NCBI GenBank assembly: GCA_012845835.1
Contig: JABAKD010000006.1
Span: 1,286,116 to 1,350,115 of the forward strand
DNA: 64,000 bases
Source of the DNA: Undaria pinnatifida
Taxonomy: Eukaryota; Sar; Phaeophyceae; Laminariales; Alariaceae
Reading direction: 5' to 3'
Below, piece after piece: positions 11,820 to 22,521 of the stretch (position 1 is its first letter; each line of letters begins with the position of its first letter). The position numbers and the translations under genes are program-made. The notes under the pieces were generated by a model. The model was not told the DNA's origin. It made no database searches and saw only the letters and a list, made by a program, of their open reading frames with translations.

Positions 11820-12555
11820 GGTGGTCTGCCTCCACCTGCAGTCTGAAATCAAATGATCCCACACTAAAATCAAGTTTAGTCGAAGGCACGCACGCAAACT
11901 CTTTTTTTTTCATGGGAGCCTATATTGCGAGGCGAATAAAATCAAGTATATTGCGAGGCCCAGAGTCGTTCTACAGTAGCCGCCCCAACTTTTCTTTAAC
12001 GAAATCGCCGGTTGTGAAACCAACTCCCGGCCGTATCTCCTGAAATACGGTGCCCCATGTAGCTCCGACGTAATCGTTCGATAGACTTTTGCAAGCATAA
12101 AAATGATTGAGGATTCTGTTTTCATAGCACCCTTCCTCGGGTCTAGCAGCCATGAAACGTTCGTTAAAGAAAACCGCCGGTTTTGGGGGGGGCTATCGCA
12201 GAATCAGTCCCCACCTGCACTCTAAAATCAAATGATCCTCCACCTGCAATCCAAAATCAAATGATCCCACACTAAAATCAAGTTTAGTCGAAGACACGAA
12301 TCTTCGCTCGAATGTGTTTTGTTGCTCCGTGGTGGTCTGCCTCCACCTGTACTCTAAACTCAAATGATCCTCCACCTGCAGTCTAAAATCAAATGAAACC
12401 ACACTAAAAACAAGTATATTGCGAGGCCCACCTGCTCTCTAAAATCAAATGATCCTCCACCTGCAGTCTAAAATCAAATGATCCTACACTAAAATCAAGT
12501 TTAGTCGAAGACACGCACGCAAACTATTTTTTTTTCATGGGAGCCTATATTGCGA
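11820..12555. repeat. Repeat cluster with MITE inserted
   Basis: TCCACCTGCAGTCTAAAATCAAATGATCC occurs about six times. ACTAAAATCAAGTTTAGTCGAAGACACGCACGCAAACT...TTCATGGGAGCCTATATTGCGAGGC occurs at about 11862-11935 and 12487-12560, and in part at about 12268-12300. The MITE B copy at 11964-12208 sits inside. Confidence 0.65.
11964..12208 (-). mobile_element. MITE family B copy (245 bp), reversed
   Basis: Starts AGTCGTTCTACAGTAGCC and ends with the complement of ACTGATTCTGCGATAGCCCC. The interior CATAGCACCCTTCCTCGGGTC...AGCCATG is the reverse of the copies at 2.9, 22.5 and 35.1 kb. Flanks GCCCAG/CCCCAC are a plausible diverged 6-bp target duplication. Confidence 0.75.
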
Positions 12556-13012
12556 GGCCCAGGCGTAGATTAGAAACTCGCTTCGCTCGCATAAATAGGA
12601 CGCAGCAAGTATTGTGTCGCGACATATCAATAGTGTGCTGTTGTTCAATGACAAGAGGCTCATATCCCGTTGCTTGGCTTGATGAGTACGCACAACAGCA
12701 AGATCGCCAGCTATCGAGTTTGTTGCAGGGACTACCGGAGCAAGACGGCATGAAAGCGAGGAGGATGCAGTAGTTGTTGTACCGCAGTAGTAGTAATGTG
12801 GTGCTTGGTGCATTGTTTGACGACGAGACTCATAACCTGTGACTTGGCATGGTGAGTACAGCAACAAGATCGTCAGCTCTCGCGAAGTCCATATCGGTAG
12901 AGCTATCTGATGTGATACTGCGTTGCACGCATACAACGATGAAAAACGTGTGCTTCCTGTAGGTAGAACCGCCTGAAGAAGAACAACTGGCGAAACGTCC
13001 CCACAGCCGGTG

Positions 13013-13269
13013 ACGCGTGCTACGATAGAGGTGCAGCCCTTTTTTTTTCAAAACTACTCTTCGATTGGGGAGCTTAAGACCTTTCTTAACCCAAAAACTG
13101 GTTTGGAGAAGAATAAAACTGCTGCGATACCGGATGAAAAATTCCATGGCCTAGGTAACAAACGAAAACCATGCAAAAAATATGGCTTATTTCCGACGAT
13201 TTTGAGTTAAGGAGCCCCGCCATTCAGAAAAAAAAAGGAAAAAAGTGCTAGCTCAATCGTACCACGCGT
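13013..13269 (+). mobile_element. MITE family D copy (257 bp)
   Basis: Inverted ends: left ACGCGTGCTACGATAGAGGTGC; right end is the complement of ACGCGTGGTACGATTGAGCTAGC. It is flanked by a perfect 6-bp direct repeat CCGGTG (13007-13012 and 13270-13275). The interior words GGGGAGCTTAAGAC and TTCCGACGATTTTGAGTTAAGGAGC recur in copies at 18.7, 19.1, 20.2 and 26.4 kb. Non-coding. Confidence 0.8.
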
Positions 13270-14330
13270 CCGGTGTTAACTTGATGCGTACGAAACGCAT
13301 AGTATATCCCTGTGGTACGCGCAGCGAAAATCAAAAGGAAAAACGGCGTAAAAACTCCATCCCCCTCCCCTAGTTCCCCTTCCCGACACCGATGCCAATA
13401 CCTCTTGTTTCTCTCCCCATGATTGACAGGAAAAAAAAATGGTTGCGCCACGAGGAAAGCTACTCAGTCAGCTTTTGTAGTGCGGCTATGGACCACTTGC
13501 CACCTCTCTTCTTGCGCTGGCATAAGAAAAAATACGTGTCCAAAGTTGGCACTCCGTCGTTCGTCCCCCGTTGACCCACGGGCCAATCATTCTGTACCGC
13601 AGCCGCAGCAGCTCCAGCAGCCACAGTAGTCGCATCTATCTGAATTATTCTAAGGTGGCTTCAACGTATGATACGTTCTTCAACCACCAAAGACCTTATT
13701 TTCGCCTCAGAACTCGCACGTGCGGCAATTGAAACCAACCCTACCACGTGACGAACTTCAACCGTTCTTGCCGGTGACAAAGTGTAAGGTATCCCAATCC
13801 TCATGCTCCATACGTCACCCGAGTTGACTTGACCCACGCCACATGCTTAGAAGAGGGTGGTGGGTTTAACCTTCGTTTTCACCCATGGGTCGGAGAATTA
13901 AAAAAAAAAATAAACGCTCCACAATGCTCCCGAAGCTAGGATGTAATAAAAAAATCCACTGGATCACGTGATCACGATAGGTCCAATTTCCGTTGCGCCG
14001 ACCGGAGCGTTTTTACAACACACCACACAGAAACACAAACAAACCGCCATAATGAATATGATACCTCCTGATATGATACACGCCAGGTACTCGCAGCGAT
14101 ACCTGGAATATTACATTAAAATAAATCTCGAAGCTGTCCAGAAAGGGCTACGACTGTTTACCCCCCCGACGTGTACGGTATCCGCAAGAAAATTAAAACG
14201 GACTGAGTGACCAGCAACAAATCATGCCGACTAGGGGCAGCCTGATTTAACATGAGTATACTTGTACACGCTAAAACGGCTACTTTACATAAAAGGCCAG
14301 CAGACGATAATCTCGATGGTGTACACGCAA
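13270..14330. other. No gene recognised
   Basis: The stretch has short frames only. I see no repeat family, motif or splice pattern I can support. A CAGCAGCTCCAGCAGCCACAG-like run lies at about 13600-13628. Confidence 0.5.
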
Positions 14331-14334
14331 AAAA

Positions 14335-14545
14335 AAACACGCCTTTTTGTGGGTCAGGCCAATTTTCGTGGGTTGGATCGGATCTGAACGACCCGACCCG
14401 ACCCGTGAGATTTGAGACCCCCCGGACCCGACCCGACCCAACCTCTCCACCCTATCGGACGCAACCGGGGAGATTGCGAAAGCCTCCTGATCTGGCCCAC
14501 GGGTCGGGTTATGACCCGTGAACAGCCCCGAAACACGTTACCATT
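14335..14545. mobile_element. CCCGA-rich element (hAT-like ends family)
   Basis: A CCCGACCCG core at about 14390-14430 is flanked by GTGGGTCAGG...TTTTCGTGGGTTGGATCGG on the left and GGGTTATGACCCGTGAACAGCCCCG on the right. These match the outer parts of the clear copy at 20623-20838. Confidence 0.5.
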
Positions 14546-14719
14546 TTACCAAACAGGTTACTCGGTAGCATTTCTGTGGTGCACGACTAATTTACATACC
14601 AGGAGCCATCTGGTGGGCATGTCGATGCTTTCCAAATATCGGCGTTTACACCCATCACCCCTGCTATTTTGGCCGAACGAATAAAATGAGTGTTTGCAGA
14701 AAAAAAAATAAAACTGTCA

Positions 14720-15190
14720 ACTTTCAAACGTAAACAACAGCAGCAACTAAAACAAAAGCACCACAACTTCGAGCTTGGAAACGAAAACAGCAACAGCACT
14801 CGTAGCTGAAACAAAATACCACGGACGACCATCAACTTGGAAACGAAGACAAAACAAAAAGCAGCAGCTGAAAGAAACGACACAGCCACCGCGTCACAAC
14901 ACAGCACGCACAAAAATGTACCCTTTGACTACCGAAACAAAATTGGTCAATCGAAATCCAAGTATGATAAAGTGTCCTCACCAAAACCGTGGGCAAAGTT
15001 CTAAAATTTTTCACTTGGAAGCAAAAGCGACAACAGTTGTGTATAGCAGAACACCACAACTGCTAACCTGGAAACGAAAACATCACCATAGCAGTAGCTG
15101 GAAAAAAATACCGCAACTGCTAGTTTGGAAGCGAAAACAACGCCAGCAGTAGCCGAACCAACAGCTGTAGCCGAAACAACACTCCGCAAC
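14720..15190. repeat. Tandem repeat, about 50-60 bp unit
   Basis: (C/A)TTGGAAACGAAAACA is repeated about seven times, followed each time by CAGCAGTAGCTGAAA-like and ACCACAACT-like words. Minus-strand frames in it are hydrophobic only because of the repeat and are not taken as coding. Confidence 0.6.
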
Positions 15191-16139
15191 ACACCACACC
15201 GCCACACTACACAACGCACCCGCCCCCAAAAAACAACACTGGAGCTGCATGCGACCGCAAAAATCCACGAAGGGTAACAAGCCGCGAGAGGGACAAAGCC
15301 CATGGGCACCACCGTACGCATGAAACGGCCGGGGTGGCTACCTATTCGCGCATTGCCCGCACATCGACCCCTCCCACCATCCCACCTTTCCCCGCCTTCC
15401 ATGGAGGACAAAAACGCGGGAAGAAAGGGCTAAAACACGGCGGTTGGTTCCTTCGCGCGCATAAAGAAAAAACTTAAAAACAAATCCCGTAACATCGCCG
15501 GCTCAGCGAGAAAAAATAAAAATAAGTAAAATAATAAAATGAACAAAACAAAACATCCTTGAACAAGAATGGACCCCCCCCCCCATTATGACATGGTTCG
15601 CCAAACCCCATCGTTACCACGAATATAGACAGAAAGAGCAGCAAATGACACAATCAAACGCTTGACGCCATAGGACACTTGTCTCAATGTATGAGTCTGG
15701 CATACAATAACCGCTACGTGTATTGTCTCTGCTGGCTCGTGGTTTCGACTAAAATACCATACGTAGCCAAATGACGCAATAAAAAAACGCTTAACAGCAG
15801 AAGACACTTGGCGTTAGGAAAACACACCAGTCATTATAGTACGTAGCTCGTTTGTGCTGGCTGGTGGTGCAACACCAGCGCCTACGATACCCTGTCAGCT
15901 GGTGACCCAATCAAGCGATCAACGTCAGAAGGCCATTCGCTCTAGAAAAATATCGCAGCTAGCTATCTCACCTACGCTGCCTGGCGGTACCAGCGCTGAG
16001 ATAAGCTGCCTTACGCTTGGTCGAAGCACTGGCTTCCCAAAACGACCCTTACCCTTGTAAAACTGTAAAAAGGATCCCACACCAACTCCACGTAGTTTGT
16101 GTCCAAAACCGTTGGTGCAGTTTCAAAGGAAATAACCGG

Positions 16140-16460
16140 AGATGTTCACGGGTTGGATCGCTTCTCCCGGGTCGGGTCTGGCCAGGGTGACCCGACCCGG
16201 CCCGTGAGATTTGAAAACCTCCTGAACCGACTCGACCCGACCCGACCCGACCCGACCCGACCCGGCCCGGCCCGACCCGACCCGACGCGACCCGACCCGA
16301 CCCGACCCGACCCGACCCGACCCGACCCGACCCGGCCCGATCCTCCTCATCCCGCTCGACCTGGCCCGTGAGATTTCGAACACTTCTTGACCCGAACCGA
16401 TTATATCCGCTTTACGTGTCAAGCACCTCCTGACCCGACCTCACCCGTGAAAACTCTTTC
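16140..16460. mobile_element. CCCGA-rich element with pentanucleotide array
   Basis: A (ACCCG)n array of about 25 units lies at 16230-16345, preceded by TTCACGGGTTGGATCGCTTCTCCCGGGTCGGG and followed by units of CCCGTGAGATTTCGAACACTTCTTGA. The end CACCCGTGAAAACTC matches the right end of the family. It is immediately downstream of the coding region ending at 16466. Confidence 0.6.
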
Positions 16461-16465
16461 ATGTT

Positions 16466-17626
16466 TCAGACATTGCCATTTTCTCCGAAGTATGACGCAG
16501 GAGACCTGACAGTCGCCGTGGGCGCGCTGACCCGGACATCCCCGTAATAACTGCTCGAGCACCACGAAGCCGCGCTAAAGGCCGACATCGCGTGGACAGA
16601 TCGACACCCCGCAGAGGGGGACGAAACGCTCCTGGAAGCCCCGGGGGGCGGTGTATGCACCCCACTCGGTCCCATTCCCAGACCTCCGCGCGCTCCCGGC
16701 GCAGAACGCTCGGCTCCTATTCCCGCTATCGTGGAGGCCGATGCTGAATCCATTGCGCGGATTTTTTCTTCCTCCGGTGTCTTTAAGTCTATTTGATCCT
16801 TCAAGTCTACTCTTAAGTTCGTCGCCATATTTGCCTTCGGCGGCTTTTCTGATTTTAACTCTATTTTTCGTGCCTGCGACGCCTTTTGCGAAGCCTCTTC
16901 TCCGATAGTGTCGGGGCGTTTTTCTTCTCTCTCTCCCGCTGCTTGCGACTCTTGCTGCTGATGCCGTCCTCGCCCCACCCATACATTTAGTCTTTCTCGC
17001 CCGGCCAGCGGGAGCGGCAGCGGCCATACCACAGTGGACGCGGCTGCCGCGGCTGCGGCGGCTGCTTCCGCGGAGCTTGGTCGTCCCGGCGGGAGGGTGT
17101 TAAAGCCGTTCCTATCGTCGGAATTTTGAGGATACCCTGCGGAATTTTGAGGGTAAGCTGTCGGATTATGAGGGTATCCCGCACCATTTTGAGCGGGCCC
17201 TGTGCGATTTTCAAGGTACATTGTAGCATTTTGAGGGTATCCTGCGGGAGTTTGAAAGTACCCTGCAGGAGTTTGAGCGTACCCCGTTGTCGAAAATTGC
17301 GCGAGCGTAGCCCCCCCGCCGACCCCGATCGACGCCCTGCGGGTGTGTCCCGATGGAAAAGGTTGCTGTGGCGCTAAATTTCGAGGGGGTGCCGTGCCGT
17401 GAGTTCTGCTTAGCGCGGCGAATTCTGCGGGTGCAGATGGCGAATCTTTCGTCCCATGGCTGTCGGCCGCCTCGAAATCGGTAAGTAGCCTCTGGTCGGA
17501 GGCTTGGCGGGTGTGAATCGTGTCCATACCTGAGCTGTCAGTCTGCGGTGGGTCCCCCTTGTTCCTGGCCATGGTAACGTTTGTTGTAATGCGAGGAGGG
17601 AAGCGTTTTTTGTTCGGGGAGGGCAT
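16466..17626 (-). CDS. Unknown protein with GYPQN heptapeptide repeat
   Basis: One open frame of 386 codons from ATG at 17626. Residues about 109-170 hold eight degenerate 7-residue units of the type A-G-Y-P-Q-N-S (GYAQTPA, GYFQTPA, GYPQNAT and so on), written in DNA as 21-bp repeats. They are followed by a poly-Ala run, a charged Lys/Glu-rich stretch (KIELKSEKPPKANM, LKTPEEEKIRAMDS) that could be helical, and a Ser/Gly-rich end. Codon use is GC-rich and unlike the flanking introns. No family is recognised. It may be a single-exon gene or a long first exon of a larger minus-strand gene: a CAG|GTCTCC near the end could be a donor. Confidence 0.5.
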   Translation of the reverse strand: MPSPNKKRFPPRITTNVTMARNKGDPPQTDSSGMDTIHTRQASDQRLLTDFEAADSHGTKDSPSAPAEFAALSRTHGTAPPRNLAPQQPFPSGHTRRASIGVGGGATLAQFSTTGYAQTPAGYFQTPAGYPQNATMYLENRTGPAQNGAGYPHNPTAYPQNSAGYPQNSDDRNGFNTLPPGRPSSAEAAAAAAAAASTVVWPLPLPLAGRERLNVWVGRGRHQQQESQAAGEREEKRPDTIGEEASQKASQARKIELKSEKPPKANMATNLRVDLKDQIDLKTPEEEKIRAMDSASASTIAGIGAERSAPGARGGLGMGPSGVHTPPPGASRSVSSPSAGCRSVHAMSAFSAASWCSSSYYGDVRVSAPTATVRSPASYFGENGNV

Positions 17627-18086
17627 CGGGCGGCGGGGGTATCGGGTGGGGGCGTGAGCTTAGTTTCGCATTCCTGAAAAATAAGCAGCCGGCAGTGACG
17701 CATGGGGGGGCGGCGCAACACGGTCTCGCGATAGAGTAAAAATAGGGCGCCGATTGGCGACTTATTGTCCTGCCCGTGCGATTGGTTGTTGTACGAGGAC
17801 ACAACGAGTTATTAAGGGCGCACATCGGGCGGCGATGGTATAACGTTGAGAGCGCGAGTAAAGGCTCACGTTCGCGTGCAATAAGAGCAAGACAGGGGCA
17901 GGAGGTATCAGCCAAAAATCCAATATTTGCAGAAAATTTTGCATTGAATGAATCGCTAGTGTCAGCATAAAAACAACTCTGAACGCGGAAAAAGTAAGCC
18001 AAACGTAACGACCAAACGCCTGCCCAAAACTCACTTGTAAGAAAATGGAAAAAAAAAACCCGATGAAAGTCCTATGGCCTATGTTT

Positions 18087-18369
18087 CGTCGACAGACCGT
18101 GGGTTTTAGGGTCGTGGGTTCGAATCCGACCATCCACCAATAATATTTTTGGGCGACTTTCCCCATGTCGAACTTGAAAAATACTCTCCCCGGTATCCCT
18201 GGAAAAAAGTAAAATCGCGCGGATATTGACACGTCCGCCCGTATATCCGGCCGACCTGCTATCCTGCCGTTTCAGGGGGGGAGAGTGTTTATAAGCCTTG
18301 ATTTGGGAAGACAATTCGTTAGCCTTTTGTAAGTGATCAAATGGACTAATGCCCTCTAATTCCGTCACA
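18087..18369 (+). mobile_element. TRIM-like element, 5'-truncated
   Basis: Starts in the tRNA-like part (GTCGACAGACCGTGGG, then GGTTCGAATCC, an exact Pol III box B-like word), carries the interior TGTCGAACTTGAAAAAT and the tract CAGGGGGGGAGAG, and ends in a terminal repeat 18286-18369. The 5' terminal repeat is missing. Confidence 0.65.
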
Positions 18370-18690
18370 CCTCTGCACGCATCAAGATAATTTGTACAAC
18401 ACCAAGGTGATCTTCCAGCGATATTGGGCAGCTAGTTTCTCAGTTGAAAAAGCCCATCCGCCAGAAACGAGTTTTGCGAAAAAGTGCTAGTAATACGAGC
18501 CTCTGCATGCTTACACCCGTCCCTCAATCGTTGGCGCTAGTAATCTAGGAAGGCTCACCATGTTTTTCTCTGAGGCGCTCTTTCTGCACTTAACGCCTTC
18601 GCTACTGGAAACCCTGTTCGGGGACAAACTTACTTGAATTTAGAATAGCAAGGGATTTGGGGGCCCCAAAGGAGTTAATGAGCTCTATAG

Positions 18691-18960
18691 ACGTGTGCTA
18701 GGGCAGAGGTATACCTTTTTTTGGCTAAAATGGTGTCTGAATGACGGGGCTTCCTTAACCCCAAATCGTCGGATATAGGGTGACTTTTTAGCGCGATTTT
18801 TCGCTGAATACCTAGGCCATGGGGTCCCATGGGATCTGTTTATCTGGTAGCGGTTTAGTTTTTCTTCCAAATCAGTTATTGGGTTAAGAATGACGTGTCT
18901 TAAGTTCCCAAATTGAGGAGACTCCGAAAAAAACTGGTGCACCTCTATCGTGGCACACGT
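18691..18960 (-). mobile_element. MITE family D copy (270 bp)
   Basis: Ends ACGTGTGCTAGGGCAGAGGT and the complement ACGTGTGCCACGATAGAGGT, flanked by a perfect 6-bp direct repeat CTATAG (18685-18690, 18961-18966). Interior words are the reverse of the 13.0 kb copy. Confidence 0.8.
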
Positions 18961-19073
18961 CTATAGGTAATCCAGAACTGAATTTTGACCAAAAAAATGG
19001 AGTGTAACGGGACGAAACACTCCCAAGGGCCTAGATATTCGACGAAGAATATTGTGAAAAACGCAAATTACAG

Positions 19074-19341
19074 ACGCGTGCTATCATAGAGGTACGAGCA
19101 GCACTTTTGATAAAGATATTTTCTGGATGACGCAACTCCTTGGCCAAAATTTGTCGGAATGCCCCTCTTGTTTTTGCGATATGAATATTGGTTATGTATC
19201 TAGGACATGGGTATGGCCAACGCGTTGCAGCTTTTGCAATTTCAGTTTTCCCTCAAAATTATATTTGGTGGGGTTATGTTTTGAGTTACTCAAGTGAGGA
19301 AAGAGCCACAAAAACAAATGGTGCACTGTTTCGTAGCATGT
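19074..19341 (-). mobile_element. MITE family D copy, diverged
   Basis: Begins ACGCGTGCTATCATAGAGGT; the right end is the complement of ACATGCTACGAAACAGTGCACC. The interior GGATGACGCAACTCCTTGGCC matches the family. No clear target duplication. Confidence 0.65.
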
Positions 19342-19394
19342 ACCACCGTGACATTGCAACGATCACATCAGACGCAAAAAAAGGCCTAAAAATG

Positions 19395-19620
19395 CAGGGG
19401 TTTTCACGGACCGGATGATATCTCGCGGGTCAGATCGGGTGAGGATGAGCCGGCCCGACCCGTGAGAGTATAAGGCCTCCTGACCTGACCCGACCCGACC
19501 CGACCCATGGATGTCAAACACCTCGCTGACCCGACCCGACCTGACCCACAAGTTTTTGAAAATCTCCTGACCCAGCCTGCCGGCTGGGTTATGACCCGTA
19601 CCGGGTGCCCGTGCCTATAC
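19395..19620. mobile_element. CCCGA-rich element
   Basis: Starts CAGGGGTTTTCACGGACCGG. It contains CCCGACCCGACCCG and ACCTGACCCACAAGTTTTTGAAAATCTCCTGACC, then GGCTGGGTTATGACCCGTACC. It agrees with the copy at 20623-20838, but the right terminus is eroded. Confidence 0.6.
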
Positions 19621-19959
19621 ATCCTAGAGAAAAGCTCTGGGGTCGCAAACTACGGGGCAGAGATACACATGCTTGGTACCAAAGTACAGCAAGGTGATTT
19701 AGCAGAAGCACCTTTTGGTCTAGATACTTATGAATGACAGGCCTCCTGGACCGAATAATCACCCAATATCAGGGTGTTTGCGACTTTCAACTTCTGCCGG
19801 GTTGGAACCCCCCCCCCCCGTGAAAGTAGCATAGAAACCGACCGATCTCATTAGTCCAAGCTATAGAGCTCCTCGCGGTAGGAGCTTGAGAAGAAACATC
19901 TGAACACGTCGACAGATGACCGATCCTCTTAACCTCATGATCAAGATATTTCAGGGAAG

Positions 19960-20160
19960 ATCTGTACGTGCTAGCTCATGTTACCGGGCGGGACCCGTAC
20001 GATCTGCATGATCTATAGCACCTGCTTCTTGGGTAAGATCTGTAGTCTACAGGTGAAGATCCCCATAACGGCTGGTACAGTATCTATATTACCTAGATGA
20101 TCTAGATCGTGATTTGTCGGAGATGTGAAGTATCACGGCTTTTCGCGGGTCAGATGATCA
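19960..20160. repeat. Direct duplication, copy 1 of about 190 bp
   Basis: GTACGTGCTAGCTCATGTTACCGGGCGGGACC...GATCTGCATGA...GGAGATGTGAAGTATCACGGCTTTTCGCGGGTCAGAT matches 20450-20642 closely. The two copies flank the MITE D copy at 20183-20444. Rich in GATC-like words. Confidence 0.75.
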
Positions 20161-20182
20161 AGATCTTTTGGGTAAGGTATAG

Positions 20183-20444
20183 ACGCGTTCTACGATAGAG
20201 GCGCACCACTTTTTTTTTGAGGTTCCTCAATTTGGGAGCTTAAGACATGACCCTCCCAAAAATTGATTTGGAGGAAAATAAAACTGCTATGATACCGGGT
20301 GAAAAATCCCACGGCCTCTAGGTAAGCAACGAGATATTCATGCAGAAAGAATTGCCTATTTCCGACGATTTTGGATTAAGGAACTCTGTCATTCAGAAAA
20401 CATTCCTTTCAGACGAAAAGTGCTACCTCTATCGTAGAATGCGT
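20183..20444 (+). mobile_element. MITE family D copy (262 bp)
   Basis: Ends ACGCGTTCTACGATAGAGGT and the complement ACGCATTCTACGATAGAGGT, the most symmetrical pair in the window. It contains CTATGATACCGGGTGAAAAA and CCGACGATTTTGGATTAAGG. It lies between two copies of a 190-bp direct repeat. Confidence 0.8.
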
Positions 20445-20449
20445 CTCTG

Positions 20450-20642
20450 TACGTGCTAGCTCATGTTGCCGGGCGGGACCTGTACGATCTGCATGAGCTG
20501 TAGCACATGCTTCCTGGGTTAGATCTACACGTAATGATCCCGCACGATATGTCATAACGGTCGGTACAGGATCTAGATGATCTAGATGATCTAGGTCGTA
20601 ATATGTCGGAGATGTGAAGTATCAGGGCTTTTCGCGGGTCAG
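20450..20642. repeat. Direct duplication, copy 2
   Basis: Second copy of the 190-bp block at 19960-20160. Here it continues into the complete CCCGA element at 20623-20838, whereas copy 1 holds only that element's first 20 or so bases. Confidence 0.7.
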
Positions 20643-20838
20643 ATCGCTTCTCGCGGGTCGGGCCGGATCAGGATGACCCGGCCCGACCCGGGACATTTGA
20701 GAACCTCCTGGTCCGACCCCACCCGATCCGACCGGTGAGATTTCGAACACCGCCTGACACGACCCGACTCGACCTTCGAGGTCTTAAAAACCTCATGACC
20801 CGACCCGCGGGCGGGGTCATGAGCCGCGAAAAGCCCTG
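20623..20838. mobile_element. CCCGA element with hAT-like ends (216 bp)
   Basis: Begins CAGGGCTTTTCGCGGGTCA and ends with its complement (GAGCCGCGAAAAGCCCTG). The flanking octamers are TGAAGTAT (20615-20622) and TGAAATAT (20839-20846), an 8-bp near-perfect duplication. CAGGG ends plus 8-bp duplications are the hallmark of hAT transposons. The interior is CCCGAC-rich with GTGAGATTT(C/G)(A/G)AACACC words, and non-coding. Confidence 0.75.
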
Positions 20839-20917
20839 TGAAATATTTGCACCAGCTACCGACGGCAGCACGCTTCAGCATGGGCCCAATTTTATCCCTC
20901 CCGCTGTAGCACGCGTC

Positions 20918-21538
20918 TCACCTTGTGAAAAACAGGGGGCCGACAACGCCCGCTTGGTGCCTCCACGACCCCTGCTTCGCCGCGGCCCACCTACCCGTAC
21001 CCATTCTCCCCCCCTTAACCGCCACCGCCGATCCACCTGGAGAACTAGACCCGAGCGAGAACATAGCCTGGGAGTTCCCGGAACTAATGGTCCGCACTTC
21101 CGGAGACATATCTAATACCGGCGGTAACCTTTTAATCGGGCCTCCGTGGCTTCTTAGAGGCAACATGGACGTTGGTTCTGATCCATGGGGGTAGTGGAAA
21201 GGTAAACCCGAGCTGCTGCTGCTGAGGCCGCCGACAGCACCATCGCCATTGCCGTGACCTCGGTGAGCGCCGTAACCCGCCTGGTTACCTGTGCTGTAGC
21301 CGCTACCAAACCCGCGCAAACGAGACCCTACGCGTCTGCTTCTGATTCTGGTGCTGCCGCCGCCGCCGCCCACGCTCATCGAGCGGTGCCGCTTGTTGGC
21401 GGAGCCTAGGTCTAGCCGCTGTGACCCCTTCGATGGGAGGCGGCGCTTAGGGAGGTGCTTGCTCGGCACTGGTGTGTGAACAGCATAGAAGATGGCCGCG
21501 AGATTCACCGCGTTGTCCATCACCTCCACGGCGAAAAT
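20918..21538 (-). CDS. Last exon of the 7TM receptor-like gene: TM7 and C-tail
   Basis: The minus-strand exon opens after AG at 21540-21539 in phase 0 and runs to a stop at 20918. The first codons give IFAVEVMDNAVNLAAIFYAV, a hydrophobic helix taken as TM7; D-N-A-V-N...IFY is loosely like the D/NPxxY end of GPCR TM7. A basic stretch follows (PSKHLPKRRLPSKGS), then about 170 residues rich in Ser, Gly and Arg, fitting a cytosolic tail. Phase 0 fits the donor of the exon at 22267-22380. The acceptor lacks a pyrimidine tract, which weakens the exact edge. A diverged copy of the TM7 part lies at about 21690-21753. Confidence 0.5.
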   Translation of the reverse strand: MFAVEVMDNAVNLAAIFYAVHTPVPSKHLPKRRLPSKGSQRLDLGSANKRHRSMSVGGGGGSTRIRSRRVGSRLRGFGSGYSTGNQAGYGAHRGHGNGDGAVGGLSSSSSGLPFHYPHGSEPTSMLPLRSHGGPIKRLPPVLDMSPEVRTISSGNSQAMFSLGSSSPGGSAVAVKGGRMGTGRWAAAKQGSWRHQAGVVGPLFFTR

Positions 21539-21689
21539 CTTCATTTTTTTTCACGTTTGATGGAAGGTTTGTCCGGGGGGTGACGGTAGGGGATGCGGGG
21601 GTTAGGAGGTGAGGGGAGGGTGAGGGGAGGGGCTAGGAGGTGCGGGAGAACGGAGGGGGGAGGGGGGGTTGCTTGCTTGGCACGGGCGC

Positions 21690-21753
21690 GTGAACGGCCT
21701 AGGAAAATGGCCGTCAGGTTCACCGCGTTGTCTATTACCTCCACATCGATAGT
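21690..21753 (-). pseudogene. Copy of the TM7 exon start
   Basis: After a good acceptor (TTATCCACAG) the minus strand reads TIDVEVIDNAVNLTAIFL, matching KIFAVEVMDNAVNLAAIFY. It then goes out of frame: the DNA still matches GCCGTTCACGC(G/A)CC but one base is gained or lost. It is followed by poly-C/G-rich low complexity to 22.2 kb. Confidence 0.55.
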
Positions 21754-22266
21754 CTGTGGATAACTGTTTTTACGTTTAACGAACTGTTTTTCGTGGGGGA
21801 GAGGGCGGGGGGGCATGGCGGGGTAGCGCAGGGCGGGGAGGCATTGGGAGGTAGCGGGGGGGGGGGGGGGGGGGGGGGCTATAAGGAGGGTGACGGTACA
21901 ATCTATACATAATTTCCGTATTTGTGGTAATGTTTTTCGGCAGGGGAGGGGGTAGGGGATGAGGGCGGAGGGGTAGGGGGTGAGTTGTACTAATTTCATG
22001 TAGGTCATGACCGCAGTCTTTAGACCATAGAGGTGGGGGGCATGGGGCGGTAGCGGGGGGTACAAGGAGTATCACGGTACGACCTCTGCATTTTCTTTCG
22101 TATTTGCTGTAATATTTATCGGCGAGGAAAGGGGTGGGGGTGGGTTGGTAGGGACTGGGTGCACTCATTCATATCGTGCATAACCGTAGTATGTAGACCG
22201 TAGACCCTCGCTGGAGCCCCTCCTCCCCCCCGCCCCCCCGCCCGCCTATCCACCCCAACTGCTCAC

Positions 22267-22380
22267 CGGCGTTTGATGAAGACGCCCCCCAATTTTGGCG
22301 AGCGCAAGCCCCGCAGTAACTATTGTCATTGCTAAGGAAGCTACCACGGCGGTAATGCTTCTGTCCACTTTCGTTGTGAT
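22267..22380 (-). CDS. 7TM receptor-like exon: TM6
   Basis: A clean 114-nt minus-strand exon: acceptor GACTCGCAG, donor CCG|GTGAGC, phase 0 at both ends. It encodes 38 residues, ITTKVDRS and then ITAVVASLAMTIVTAGLALA and KIGGRLHQTP. Basic residues before a 20-residue hydrophobic helix fit the end of intracellular loop 3 and TM6. Two diverged copies lie upstream in gene sense (about 22846-22935 and 23060-23130). A MITE B copy sits between the first two. Confidence 0.55.
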
Positions 22381-22521
22381 CTGCGAGTCGTGCCGTGCAT
22401 AATAGCGGACGCGGTTAAAGAAGGGGGGTGAGGGGCCCAGGCGAGGGCATGTTGGTAAACGTCTGTGTGCGAAACAAACCATTTGTCCTTTTTGTTCCGT
22501 TGAATGTTGGTTGATCTTACG

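Noticed and set aside
18087-18150. A tRNA gene
   Set aside because: Only the T-arm and part of the middle are tRNA-like; there is no acceptor stem or D-arm, and the segment is part of a repeated element.
17538-18232. Minus-strand frames of 154 and 156 codons upstream of the heptapeptide gene
   Set aside because: They run through the TRIM element and low-complexity leader and show no motif.
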